A stretch of 64,000 nt of DNA, taken from the NCBI GenBank assembly GCA_902806595.1, contig CADCXC010000014.1, forward strand, positions 930,001 to 994,000, read 5' to 3'. This document shows positions 23,667 to 34,652 of this stretch, piece by piece (the stretch's first letter is position 1; each line of letters starts with the position of its first letter). Under the pieces are notes generated by a model. It had not been told where the DNA came from. It searched no databases and saw only the letters and a list, made by a program, of their open reading frames with translations. Both the position numbers and the translations under genes were made by a program. This DNA comes from Pyrenopolyporus hunteri. Taxonomy: Eukaryota > Ascomycota > Sordariomycetes > Xylariales > Hypoxylaceae.

Positions 23667-24514
23667 GGTCTAAGGGGGCATGACGACGAAGGAATCCTAA
23701 AAGCTTCTTGTGAGTAGCAGCCTCGCAGCCTTAGATAGCGGATCTATATCTATATTCAACCAGATCAGATCACCCAGACGGCTGAGCGTTCCCCATCCAT
23801 GCCTTATAATATATATTACTTGTTTGATTAAGGGGATGTGTATCGATACCTCCTAGTCTTTTACCCCTGGTCAAGATATGTGCCGTGTCCCGTTTAAGTA
23901 GAGGTCCGTGGCGTGATCAGAGATATTGAAGCCAGGAAGCGGGGATCGCATCGATCGAGGACAAGAAAATACCGGAGTTTCAGTCTCGGGAGAGAAGGAA
24001 ACGATAAGGGAAGAAATGAAATAAAAATAATACCTACCTAAATATGCAGTAATGCATCAAACCAAGAGGAAATCAAGGGGAAATTTGCTTTTAGGAGGAG
24101 GAATTGACTAACCCAGTACCTACCTAGCAAACAAAACCTTAATGTGGACGTGGTCCGATGGCGTTGACAGTTGGCTATTGTAACTCCGGCAGGCGTACCC
24201 GGAGAAATCATACCATCACGTGAAAATCACGTGCCGAGCCCTCCACCAACGAATTTCGATCTTTCATCTTCAATTCAATAACTTCACGTATTTTCCAATA
24301 CATCTCTGTGGATTGAATACTGATGTCCCTTTTAATGGCGTTCTGTCAAATGCAGATTCCTTCGCATTGACGTACTACATGTTGTACGTAACTCTCCCCA
24401 ATCTCGCATCGCCCTCTTCAGCGCCACACCACTAACGCCGCCCAGATTCCCATACACCGCGCCGGTGTAGGTTATGCTATTGTGATTCTTTTTTGTCGCC
24501 GACCACTATTCAAC
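23667..24514. other. Intergenic and promoter of PHD-finger gene
   Basis: Contains two E-box-like words 11 bases apart at 24216-24234 (annotated separately) and GTACCTACCTAG words near 24030 and 24116. No gene is supported. Confidence 0.5.
24216..24234. promoter_or_regulatory. Tandem CACGTG E-boxes
   Basis: TCACGTGA at 24216-24223 and TCACGTGC at 24227-24234, spaced one helical turn apart, about 290 bases upstream of the PHD-finger gene start. CACGTG is bound by bHLH factors such as Cbf1 in fungi. Function here is inferred from motif and placement. Confidence 0.45.
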
Positions 24515-26115
24515 ATGGAGCGTGATAAGGAACGTGCCGGTGATGCGCCTGCGGGACAGGCAGCCTCCGACGCCGTCGCATCGCTTCCCCCGGTGCAACC
24601 GTCCCAGCCGGCGGCCCCTAAAGCTCCGAGCCCGGCACCGAGCATCGCCAGCTCGACGGGTCGCCCGCCTTACATCCCCCAGTTCTCAGCAGCGACGCAG
24701 ATGATTCTGAAGCGCATCAACTCCAAGCCGGGAAGTCTATCATCAGCGCTCTCTTCGGCATCTTCAACTTTCCCCAAAACTAGCATCAAAGAATCCACCT
24801 TCGAGGATACTAAGAGACGTCTCGTCATGACTATGAATACGTCTCTAACGATGCCTATGCCTACGCCTATCCCTAAACGCGCCACTCCCTCTTCCTCAGC
24901 TTCAACCGCAAAGAAGCCATCTGCCGCCAGCACTGTTCGCATGCCGATGAATGATGCGTTCCAGCTTAGAACTCCAGCCCCAGCCAAGCCCCAATCCGCT
25001 GCGAAACAAGCAACTCAGACTCAAAAGGCACCGACCCAGAAGCCGAAAGGTAAAGCGCAGCGTGGCACCAAGCGTAAACGCGTTAAGGACGAAGATGAGG
25101 ACGAAGCTACGTCCTCGAGTCTGAGCGATCTATCCGACAGCGATAGTCCCGGTGGCGCTGCTCCCGCCGCCGCCAATTCTGCGAAGGAGATCCAGGCCGC
25201 ACCCACTATGACGAAGTCCGGCCGCCAAGTGCAGAAGCCAGCTCAGTACAATCCTTCGCAGCAGTCGGCACGCGACGCCTCGACTCAGAAGCGGAAGAAT
25301 TACGGCAAGCGCACAGCAGAGCAGGCTCTCTGCAAAGTGTGCACCCGCGGGCTAAGCCTGGCCGCCAACCAGATCGTCTTCTGCGACGGCTGTAATTCCT
25401 GCTGGCACCAGATGTGCCACGAGCCTTACATCGATGACGACTTCGTCAGTAATGAGGCACGCTCCTGGTTCTGCAGCCGCTGCGCCGCTAAACGCGAGAG
25501 GCATCTTGCTCGCAAGAAGAGCATCGAGGGGTTCAAGGGTGTCAGTTGGGCCAACAAGACGCCTGAGCAAGTGAGTTTGATGATATTCCCTACCTACGTA
25601 CTTATCCATATTTAAATCATAATACATCGACGAGATAGGTACTAACAATCGCTCAGAAACGAACGTATCTATGTGGCGTTCCCCATGCGCAGCTGGTCAA
25701 TATTATCATGTACAGCACGGAGTTACACCCGGACCTCCCCATCTTCCCTGCAAATGAGACACGACGCGGGGCAGCTCAAGGGGCGCACCCTTCTTCTCAT
25801 AACAGCCCGCGCACCAAGGCGGAATCTACCATCAATGTCGGCCCAGTGCACTACTCTAGCAAGGTATCGACGCCAGACCCACACTCCGGGACTGCGAAGG
25901 CCAGCGGTAAGACAGCCACCGCATCAGATCAAGCAGCCAGGGAAGATTCAGTCGACTCCGTGCCCCCGTCATGGCCCAAGGTTGGCAAAGGTTGCCTGGC
26001 GGGCGTAGAGATGAATGAAGACGACTTACGCGACGAGAACGATTACGAAGCCTTCAGCGTCACGACATATGACAGCAAGGGCAAGAAGATCGTTGAGAAC
26101 GGTATGCCGGTCTAA
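24515..26115 (+). CDS. PHD-finger protein (2 exons)
   Basis: Probable nuclear chromatin reader. Exons are 24515-25570 and 25657-26115, giving 504 residues. The N-terminal 270 residues are low-complexity (Pro/Ala/Ser/Thr/Lys) with a basic, NLS-like cluster GTKRKRVKDEDEDE near residues 184-197. One PHD finger follows with Cys273, Cys276, Cys290, Cys293, His298, Cys301, Cys320 and Cys323, a complete C4HC3 set. The 86-bp intron (GTGAGT donor, ACTAAC branch) joins WANKTPEQ to KRTYLCGVPHAQLVNIIMYS; this segment looks structured and conserved. The tail is Ser/Thr-rich and then acidic (MNEDDLRDENDYEAF). Histone ligand and complex are unknown. The start is the first ATG after a stop-rich leader; a slightly upstream in-frame non-ATG extension was ignored. 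Confidence 0.88.
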
Positions 26116-27015
26116 AGATACTCGCAACCGTATCGGTTACCGGAAGAGAATAAAAGCTAGGATGGAAAAGGAAAGACAAGTGGTATAATCAAACCCGACG
26201 CAGGGCAGCATCCAAACATAGAAAAATGGAAAACGCCCTGCCCATGGACCAAATGTATAGATTTACATATACTGCGCTCCAGATACGGATAGGATTGGAT
26301 GCTGGCACAATCCATCCATGCAAAAGAGCGCAAGAAATACCCGAACTTGCGCAAAGGAGGTGTGTCGGATACCTCCTCATCCAAAATAGGTCATGGGCCA
26401 TATGAGTCCTTCGCAAGGTAGAATCAGCGCCAGCGTGCTACCTACGTTGTATACAGACTATTGATGCTTATCGATGCCTATATGGCTACCTAGTCTAGCT
26501 CACTTAGCTACTTAGTTGCTCCATGGATATCATGCAGGCCAGCTTGGCTTGTAATAATAAACCTAATGAAGACGATTGTTGCTTGAGAAGACTAACTAGT
26601 AATTAGGTAGGTATTCAATGAGGTGGACATCGCGCCATACGATTTCTAGTGGAGTATCCGACAAAAGCGTTGAACGCGCATTTTTCTTCGATTATATGTC
26701 TTCACAAGATAATGCGACCGATAGAATGGCCCTGCAAATTGTACCTAAAAATTGTTGTATAAGTGCATCGAATAAGTGTCGTAGTCGAAGGGCGTGAGTG
26801 TGTCATTGCCAAAGTCCGGACGATTGAATAACGATGCGAAAAGGGGGGACGACAAACAGGGGAACAATGGTGCTGCGTAAACCCAAATTATCCGCCTAAT
26901 AAAAGCCCATGCACAAACAGCAAAGGCGACAAATAGAAAACGAGGTGGGGGAGAATAGACGAGTTCATAGAAAAAGCAAAGGGGAAAAAGTTAAGAAAAA
27001 TGCAAAAAGATATGT
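26116..27015. other. Intergenic between PHD-finger gene and tRNA
   Basis: No gene is supported; only short frames are present. Runs of A at 27004-27008 serve as the terminator of the neighbouring tRNA on the minus strand. Confidence 0.5.
27004..27008 (-). terminator. RNA polymerase III terminator of tRNA-Arg
   Basis: TTTTT on the minus strand, 8 bases after the mature tRNA 3' end, the normal signal for polymerase III release. Confidence 0.7.
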
Positions 27016-27103
27016 CGACCACCACGGGACTCGAACCCGCAATCTTCACCATGTTCCAGGGAGTGAACCGGAAAGTGACGCGATACCATTTCGCCAGGCA
27101 GCC
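27016..27103 (-). tRNA. tRNA-Arg (anticodon CCG) with 16-nt intron
   Basis: Folds as a full cloverleaf: acceptor GGCTGCC paired with GGTGGTC (three G-U type pairs) and discriminator G; D-arm GCGA/TCGC with loop AATGGTA; anticodon stem TCACT/GGTGA with loop TTCCGG plus T; variable loop AGATT; T-arm GCGGG TTCGAGT CCCGT. A 16-base intron at 27052-27067 sits after position 37, the canonical site cut by tRNA splicing endonuclease. Mature length is 72 nt before CCA. The anticodon CCG reads CGG (Arg). The isotype rests on the anticodon assignment; the A and B boxes are intact. Confidence 0.88.
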
Positions 27104-28353
27104 CAATTCATCAAATTGATGAAATGTGGGAGGTGGGGTGTTACTATCGCCGACGCAAATTTACTTTATGTACTTCGTTGTTTAGCGTCCGCCACTAGCA
27201 TTATGCAGCCCCAAATCTCGTTCCTTTTCTTCTATTGGTCATTCACGCCAGCGGCCTAACCATGACTTGGAATGTTCGTTTTTCTTTCTTTGTACGGGAC
27301 AAATACAGATGGCCCTCATCACGGGAGTTCGATACCTTACTCTTCCCTAAATCTTCGCAACCTATGTATTGTACCTATTCTGATTCTATTCTAGAGACGC
27401 AATACAAGATCCTTCTCACATTCACTCCCACCCAACCCATATGTGGTATTGTAGGCACCTAGGCGATGAAAAAGGAGTGGGTATATTAGTTGTTGTATCG
27501 ACTTGCTACCAAAAACCTCAATTGTCTATATTGACGATCTAATGGCGCTGATTCCAATATGGGGCAGAATGGAATAAGAGTCTAATCTCGAGACACCTAT
27601 TTATCTTTGAATGACGCCTGGTGCCCCTATCCTTTCTTCTAAATTAGCACTGCCAGACTATTCTAGCAAGCATAGTTGGGAAATCACGAAGCAGGCACCT
27701 TGGTAGGTAGGTAAGTAGTTAACTTAACCAATTCAGGAGAAAATTTCACTGTACATTCTTAGCTTCTCACGAAAAATCGTTCGTACTGTAATAGCAAGAA
27801 GATACAAGACTATGTCATCCTAGCAGTTACAGCTCAGCATAAATCTCCATTCAGGGGGGAGAAAATGGAACAAGATCTTACAAAGAAATGCAATGTTGAC
27901 CGTATCGAAATGAAGAGAAGCCTTGAGCCTTTGCCCCCCTTTAAAGCTTTAAAGTATAGGCTGGTATGTTCCATTAAGAAGTATAACTCAACTAAAGGTA
28001 ACTTCTTAATCTTATGTGAAGACCACATGCAGACGCATTAACTCAAGTAGAATTATTATTGAAGTCCTTCCGGCTGCTCATACCCACGGTAAGTTGTTAG
28101 TCGAACTATGGTAGTCCAAGATGAAATCCTACCAAATTGTGTGCGGATATTGCCTAGCTGCATTGTTTCCAATCCATTATTCGCTTCCTTATTAGCAAAT
28201 TGGGCGTTGATAGTATTATGCCCGTTGCTATAGTAGCAATCCCTAGGCATCAAGCAGTTGCTCAAAAACTGTATAAAAGGCCTCCAACCTAACACCAAAC
28301 ACCTACCCCTTTTACATCAACTCATATCACAACCTTCCCCCAGGATCCGCAAG
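27104..28353. other. Intergenic between tRNA and 2EXR gene
   Basis: No gene is supported. A TAGGTAGGTAAG run is at about 27703-27716. The last 100 bases are a CT-rich leader of the 2EXR gene. Confidence 0.45.
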
Positions 28354-29145
28354 ATGGATACGGTACAGCCAACCGGGGAATTCCCCTCCTTCGGTATAAT
28401 CCCCAAGGAACTGCGACTCCTCATCTGGGAAGAAGCACTACGCCAAGAGTCAGCGGAGCGTATCATCCTACTCGACGGCGAGGAGCCCGGGAACCCCGAA
28501 CGCATAAACCCCATCCGAGTTCTCCCGTTTAGATCTCTCGTCTCGCCCTTTCTAACCGCCGACTCTGAGAGCCGGGCGTGCGCGCTCAAGGTCTACAATA
28601 CGGCGCTGAATGTCTTCCGGCTGCCTACGTTCCGCGAGATCATCGGCTACAACAGCGCCGGCGGAAAATTCGACCTTCTCAAAGAGGCCGAGACGACTCT
28701 CAACTACGTAGGAGTCGTCCACGTAAGTCTTCATCGCGACGTTTTTCTGTTCGACTTCAAGCTCACCCCCACGACCTCCAAGAACCGGGTAGACTGGCGT
28801 CTGTCGTGCCAGCATACCTTCTTTTCCGACGCGCCCTATTGCGTCCGGATGTTCCCGCGGCTTTTTACGCAACCCCTGTGGCCGGTGCAGTCGCGCGTCA
28901 AATGCATACTCTCGAACTGGACGAATGCATTGCTTGACGCCTTCGCCCGCGGCGACAGCTACGTAGACATGTGGTTTCCCTTATGTTACCCGCGTCTCGA
29001 ATTACAATATTGGAACATAGCCGGCTTTCTAACACACCTTTGCGAGCGGCGCCCCGGGGACCCGCTGGAAGAGCCGTACCGGAGAAGGCATTTGGCCCTG
29101 GCCAAGGTCAATGACGATACAGAGGGCCAAGCACAACACGAATAA
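28354..29145 (+). CDS. 2EXR domain-containing protein
   Basis: Member of a large fungal family of unknown function named for the motif that begins it; here the start reads FPSFGIIPKELRLLIWEEAL, with the Phe-Pro, Pro-x-Glu-Leu-Arg and Ile-Trp positions conserved. Single exon, 263 residues from the ATG at 28354, which directly precedes the domain. The frame is open 32 codons further up, but that part (Leu/Gln/Ser-rich) looks like leader. A second conserved-looking block is DSESRACALKVYNTALNVF near residues 69-87, typical of the family (ancestry of exposed Arg-x-x-Ala). The C-terminus is charged and Arg-rich. Such genes expand lineage by lineage in fungi; no partner or activity can be inferred from the context. 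Confidence 0.8.
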   Translation: MDTVQPTGEFPSFGIIPKELRLLIWEEALRQESAERIILLDGEEPGNPERINPIRVLPFRSLVSPFLTADSESRACALKVYNTALNVFRLPTFREIIGYNSAGGKFDLLKEAETTLNYVGVVHVSLHRDVFLFDFKLTPTTSKNRVDWRLSCQHTFFSDAPYCVRMFPRLFTQPLWPVQSRVKCILSNWTNALLDAFARGDSYVDMWFPLCYPRLELQYWNIAGFLTHLCERRPGDPLEEPYRRRHLALAKVNDDTEGQAQHE

Positions 29146-29849
29146 CAACAAAACATAACGAGTTAGAAAAAGTCTCGGTTGACCTCTCGTCTTGTTACAA
29201 TAAGTAACTCTGGTGTCGGTGCTAGGCCCGCTCCCTTTACTAGCATGTAGGGAGCCCGGCGTTGCATTACACCTACCCTTGGGCACTCGCCTAGAACCAT
29301 ATCAAGCACGAGGATTTCTACTTACCTAGTAGTCGGGCGATAGCACGTAGTCACCGGCTATATACAGTAATAGACAGAATGCAACCTTGAGCATCCTCAC
29401 CCAAAAGTGTAAACTGTAGTAACTGGATAATTAAATAAGGGGAATATGTTCCTAGGGCGTTTGCCTCCAACACTCGAATATGGTATGATCTTTCACGGCC
29501 CCTATACTTGAAAAGATGCCCTCATTCGCTATTTTAACGCTCAGTTTCATAACAGTTCCCACAATATCCATCATTCGTTGAATCTAAACCAATAATATCC
29601 CAACCCCAGCTCGGAACAGGGTCCGTTCCCTTCACGAAACAATGCGGGATATACTTGATTCCCGGTCCCAGTGGACTGATTTCAAACCCACAGCCAGATA
29701 TAAAAATCTTATAACTGTTCACTCAGACACTTCAGGGTCTAAGTTGAAGACTTGAAGATCTTGTAGGCTAGGTATAGGTAAAACGTTTCTCGCCTCACCA
29801 CAGAGCCGAGGAAGAAATAGATATAAACCAACTTACACCATTATCTTTC
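29146..29849. other. Intergenic upstream of 5S rRNA
   Basis: No gene is supported. A TATATAAACC-like box near 29819-29827 belongs to the 5S gene. Confidence 0.45.
29818..29827 (+). promoter_or_regulatory. TATA element of 5S rRNA gene
   Basis: GATATAAACC lies about 25-30 bases before the 5S start. An upstream TATA element is a known requirement of dispersed 5S genes in filamentous fungi such as Neurospora. Confidence 0.55.
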
Positions 29850-29968
29850 ACATACGGCCATAGGATCTGGAGAACTCGGGATCCCGTCCGCTCTCCCAGC
29901 GATAAACCAGATACCGCCAGATTAGTAGTTGGGTCGGTGACGATCAGCGAATCCCTGGTGTTGTATGT
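29850..29968 (+). rRNA. 5S ribosomal RNA (dispersed copy)
   Basis: A 119-base match in plan and sequence to fungal 5S rRNA. It starts ACATACGGCCATAGGA and ends CCCTGGTGTTGTATGT; the two ends pair as helix I. The internal control region is visible as AGTAGTTGGGTCGGTGACGA followed by CAGCGAATCCCTGGTGTTG. GGGATCCCGTCCGCTCTCCC corresponds to loop B/helix III. A run of T at 29971-29980 is the polymerase III terminator. It is a single copy between protein genes rather than in the rDNA, the normal Pezizomycotina arrangement. Whether it is an active or a diverged copy cannot be settled here. Confidence 0.9.
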
Positions 29969-29970
29969 AC

Positions 29971-29980
29971 TTTTTTTTTT
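29971..29980 (+). terminator. RNA polymerase III terminator of 5S rRNA
   Basis: Ten T residues immediately after the 5S 3' end, followed by more T-rich sequence. Confidence 0.7.
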
Positions 29981-30556
29981 CTTTTTTCTTTTCTTTTTCA
30001 TTCCTGTTCTCGATTCTATGAGGCTAAAGGTCCCCGCCGCCGCCCCAAAAATTCCACTGCGCCGCTTGGTCCTAAACTGTGATGCTGTGAATATTGCTAA
30101 AGTAAACAGATGTGTTTTAGCGCCCCTCTCCCTACGTCTATGGCCCACGATCCATAGGAGGTTTACGGACTGATAAAAGACGTGGGAATAACTGAGTACG
30201 GTTTCGTATTTTTATCTTAGGAGTTCTGTTTTGGGGAAGCCTACTACGCTATTTTATGTAGTAAGAGTATAGATTGCTATCTACGGTTTTGTCCCTTCGT
30301 TGTTTGGGGGCTTTAAGCCCTTGATACCGGCCACCCCTTATGGCCTCCGGCCTATGGGAGCGCTGACAATATGCAAGTCCTTCTCGCACCATTTTGCCTT
30401 CCCGAGAATGAGATGTAATACACCATGTCTTCTTCTACACCTATCCTCGCAGAGGGTTTCCATCGATAGAGGTAAGGTATATGAACACTACTGCTTAGTT
30501 CATCAAGCCCACTCCCTCCCCCCTTTTTTAAAAAAAAAAGAAAGAGAAAAAAGCAA
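29981..30556. other. Intergenic between 5S rRNA and NAA15 3' end
   Basis: Nothing is supported. A T6A9-type low-complexity run lies near 30524-30540, just beyond the NAA15 stop codon. Confidence 0.5.
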
Positions 30557-33157
30557 TTATGCAAATGCAGTGACCTCTGGCCACTTCTCATGGGCAGCCG
30601 CCTTGAATGCGTCCGCCTCGCCACTCTGCCATTGTCTCAGAATAGCTAGAGCTTCTTCCGCGTGATCGTATTGGACGTCTTTTAAGTTTAGAATTCCCGC
30701 AAGATCCTTTTCGCTCTTATCCTTGTCCTCTGCTAGCAGTCTTTCTACCTTAACAGCGGAAATGACGTGCGAGGGGCTGTCTTGGTGCTTCTCTCGGAAG
30801 CTAGCGTTGTACTGCTTTAGGTCCGTCGACGCATCCACGGCAGTGAATTCGGATTTTAGCGCTTCGGCTACTTTAGGAGGGAGAGACTCAACCTTCGAGT
30901 TCAGCGCTTGGCGGAACCTTACAACTTGCTCGTGAACTGTGGGGTGGCCCGCATCAAGTGCCAATGCCGCATTCAAGCATCGGAGGGCAAGGAGATATTT
31001 TTCTGATACGAAGTTAGCTTATGAAGATGTAAGGTAATTTAATAAGCTCGAGAATTACCTCTCCTGATAAAGACCTCAAAACCAGCGATTTGCCCATCGA
31101 TATACTTCGGGCTGAACTGAAGGATAGGGGTGAGGAATTTCGTAGCTTCGGCCAAGGGTTCGGTCGTTGCCACGAGCTTTAATCCGTACGGGTCATCGTC
31201 TTTCTTAACAGGCTCGGCTACAGCCCCCTTTGGCTTGTTAGGGTCTTGCTTAGCAGCCCTTTCAGCTGCTTCGCGCTCAGCTTTCTGGGCTTCTTTCCTG
31301 GCCTTCCTGGCCGCCTTTTTCCTTTCAGCGGCTTCATCTCCGTTGGTACTTGCAGCCCCGTCTACGCCATTTAATGTTTGGCTACGATCGGACATGCTCA
31401 CATAAATCGCTATGGCTCCGAGAGCTGCGCGAGTGTAGAATGGGTGCTCGCGCAGGTGGTCCTCCCACCTGATCATGTCCACATAGGCGCGAATCTGGCC
31501 TTTCCTGAGCGAAAAGCTGTGAAAGTCGAACTGATCCTCTTGCCACACGTCGAAGATGTTGTAGACAGCATGAAAGCGCTTCAGAGCTAATCCTATATTC
31601 CCGTTGCGCACCCACGCCTCTCCGTCCTCCGTCAGGTACCACACGCTTTGCATGTCTAAAAGGTCGTTTAAAGGCCCCCCGGGAGAATCGTTTCGTGTGA
31701 AGAGGCCCATCGTTTTCAGTGCATTCTCGCTCTCGTTATTTCGCAGCTGGTACTTCGCCGCTTTCGTATTGATATATCGGTCTTTTAGATCGAGTTTGCG
31801 AGCTTCATCCATGGTTTCGGAGGCCTTTTGAGTGTTGCCATAGTGCTTCCATATCCTAGCCTTCGTCATGTGGAACTCGACGTTTTTGGGTAGCAAGTCG
31901 ATCCCCTTGTCTACGTACTCCATCGCCTTCGTGAGGTCACGGCTGAGATGGTAGTTGTAATGTTGCGCAAGGTAGTATAACGCGGCAGGTTCCCCCTTTA
32001 GCACGTCGCCGTTCGCCTCTGCACCACCATTCGAAGATGCTCGCTTCGATTCGAGATACTCATGAGCCAAAGATCCGAGTGTATCTCTCTTGAATGGATC
32101 GGTATAGAGATGCTTCAGGTTTGCAAAGGTCGAAGGAACTCCCTTATCTAACATCAAAGCTAGATAACCGCGGGCTGCTTCCCGGAAATCATCGCCTACA
32201 ATATCTATGAGTAATTGTCCACCGATCAAGATCGTGTATTCGAGGTGACTAACCGCCAAGGAAGTCCAGAGGCAACCGCCGAGAGGCGTCGCAACGGGGG
32301 TTCTTTTCAGTATATTCATCATAAATTGCCTTCTTTGCCGAGTGATCGTCGGCGGGGATGCCTAAGGCGGCGACTAACTTGGTATAATAGTCGGGGTGTT
32401 CGGGATTGCGGTCGAGCAGGGCACGGTAGGCATCGACTGCTTCTTCGTTTCGGCCGAGTTTCGATAGGTATTCAGCGCGGGACTCTAAGACGGCCAACCG
32501 GTCGAGATTGTGCTTCGCAATAGATTCTAGGTGGTCCAACGCTCTCTGGTAGTCTTGCATCTCGGCCAATATGGAGTTCTTGTACATGACTGCCTCCGAA
32601 TTCTCGTAGTCGGTTTTGGACGGCGGCACCTTCAAAGAATCCTCGTAGGTTGTTAACACTTTCTCGGCTTGGGCGAGGTTGCCGGCCAGGTGATGGGCGA
32701 CTGCGAGAGCCGTCCAGTTCTGTCTAAGCTGGGGTCTGGCTTGGAGCATGGCAGTCCTGCTTTGTATGTAACCTTGGTAGTCACGCATTTGAATCTGGAG
32801 GAAGGCTAGGTCTCTTTGGATCTGGTGAGATTCAGGCTCCAGCTTCAGGGCGAACTTGTAGGCCTTGATAGCCTCCTCGAAGTTCTTCTGATGCCGATAC
32901 AGTAACCCGTAGACGTGCCAGCATATATGCGACTTCATATCGGCGGTCAAGGCCTCTTTTCCCAACGCAAACGCCTCCTCCGTCTTTCCCTGTTGGTTGA
33001 TGATTAAAGCTTTCATTGCCATCGTGTCGCCATGCCTAGGGTTCTTCTTCAGGATCTGCTCGGCCGCCTTCAGCCCTCGCTTGTACTGCTTGTCTTCATA
33101 ATTACGGATGACCTGTCGAAAGAGAGAATTCTCCTTCGAGCTGAGAGGTTGAGGCAT
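30557..33157 (-). CDS. NAA15: NatA N-terminal acetyltransferase auxiliary subunit NAA15/NAT1 (3 exons)
   Basis: Ribosome-anchoring TPR scaffold of the NatA complex, which binds the catalytic subunit NAA10/ARD1 and acetylates Ser, Ala, Thr and similar N-termini co-translationally. Minus-strand exons are 33157-32254, 32195-31059 and 31002-30557, giving 828 residues, the usual length. N-terminal hallmark: LSSKENSLFRQVIRNYEDKQ. Typical TPR blocks include KNPRHGDTMAMKAL, GLLYRHQKNFEEAIKAYKFA and LRQNWTALAVAHHLAGN. The first junction restores RLPLDFLGGDDFREAARGYL, the second EVFIRREKYLLALRCLNAAL. A Lys/Glu/Ala-rich segment (ERKKAARKARKEAQ) near residue 615-640 is the charged linker seen in the family. 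Introns are 58 and 56 bp. No anomaly is seen. Confidence 0.96.
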
Positions 33158-34004
33158 GTTCGGTGTGAATTCACAGCTCCCCCTCTGTCAGAGACTCGTA
33201 GTAGACAGGGCCGGTCTTTCTCGACGGGAGTGTTTGAGGCTGTGAGAGGCCCTACTAGCTGTGGAATCCGACTTGCACGCGGGGAGCCGAATCCGCTTCG
33301 GTTGGAGTGTGGTTGGAGGAACGGTGCGATAACTTATCTCGACACCTGCCGGAGAGCATGGGCTTGGGTGCTATTTTTCTAAGCTAGGATGCTGTAAGGC
33401 GGCCCCTACTATGTACCAACGTAGGAATGGGCGGAAATGTGCGCTGAGGCTGAGAAAAGGTGCAAATGGAGAATAAGTTGAAGCTCGGAGCTTTGCGATT
33501 GCTTAGCGGGCCACAGAGCGAAGTGGGATGTCTTACGTAACCCGACACTCGAGAAAATTCAAAGTTTCCTCATCGTCACCGATGATAACCCGAGGCTGGA
33601 TAATGCAGTTATTGAAGCTCATATTCGGTTCCGGTATACATGTATAAGGTACCTACATGTAGGTATAGGTATGAGGGGGTGCGTGAGTACTAGATACTTC
33701 ACTTACAAGTCCGGATTGAGAACAGAGACAACGGGATCTGGGATTATTCGCTTCGAGGAGAAATACTGGGTTATTAGTGACCTAAAGATGTTGAATAACC
33801 CAATGTGTGAAATCGTCGCGAGACTGTCACTTCTGGCGGCAAACGGCGAATGAATTCTTCTCGACGAATCCGTACGGCTTCATATGTTGTTACATTGTAG
33901 TGGTGAGGTTTGTTATTTAGGTAGCCAGCACAAAAATTCCGGTAGAGACAATCTACCAAAGCAATGTGCGACGCCGCGTATCTAGGTAGTCTATATAGAT
34001 TCAG
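33158..34004. other. NAA15 promoter and MIX23 3' region
   Basis: No gene is supported. A TACATGTATAAGGTACCTACATGTAGGTATAGGTATG cluster is at 33637-33672. The remainder is unremarkable. Confidence 0.45.
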
Positions 34005-34652
34005 TCATGTATTATTACGGCGCTCCCTTCCGGCTCTCCAGTTATTTAGGGCTGCTTCGGCATCCTCGAAGTTATCGCCGCAGCGTTCTCGTACCAAGCC
34101 CCACGTTCGAGAACGAACAATGCTTTCGACGCTCCTTTCCTGCCTTAGGAGGTTGGCTAGCATTTCCGTGCGCGGCTCTCGCGGGAAGTACCGTGCGGAA
34201 TACGGATCTAACCTCTCGTCAACTACCCGCTCGCGATTCTTCTCCGTCTCGGCTTCTCGCAGAGCGACTTCGGGGTCGTCTGGATCGGGACTGGTGGCGA
34301 CGTAGGCACAGTAGGTCAAAACGTCGGACCTTGCCTGCCAGGAAGGGAACAAGACCCTGTCTTTGAACTCCTGACATACCCGCGGGTCAATGGGCCGACT
34401 GGAAGTTCGCGGGATCCGGACGGCGGTTGAAGAGGGGTCAAACCCCGACTGAGCCGGCGTCACGAGAGCATTAAGGTTCTGGGTTATCGAATCATCTATG
34501 GCGGCGCGAGAGAGCCGGAGAAAGTCTTGCAGAAAGTAAGCAATCGCGCTCGGATAGTACTAGGTTGGTGAGTAAGACTGCGTACCTCTTAGGGCTACGG
34601 TTGAGAAGCAGAACTGCGGCGTCAAATTCGGCTGGACGGAGGCCTCGGTCAT
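34005..34652 (-). CDS. MIX23: MIX23 / caffeine-induced death protein 2 family (2 exons)
   Basis: Small protein of the MIX23 (Cid2-like) family, a mitochondrial intermembrane-space protein that modulates import in yeast. Exons on the minus strand are 34652-34586 and 34525-34005; product 195 residues. Hallmarks: LTPQFCFSTVALRDFLRLSR across the splice, AIDDSITQNLNALV, VCQEFKDRVLFPSW, and a C-terminal helix ending in RSRTWGLVRERC. Four cysteines are visible at these motifs, consistent with the disulphide-based fold of the family. The 60-bp intron has a GTACGC donor. I chose the ATG at 34652, which gives MTEASVQPNLTPQF; a longer frame begins at 34760 but adds non-conserved sequence. It is divergent from RPT5, whose start is 800 bp away. 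Confidence 0.88.

Noticed and set aside
29795..30148. 117-codon minus-strand frame
   Set aside because: It overlaps the 5S rRNA gene antisense and its poly-T terminator (poly-Lys).
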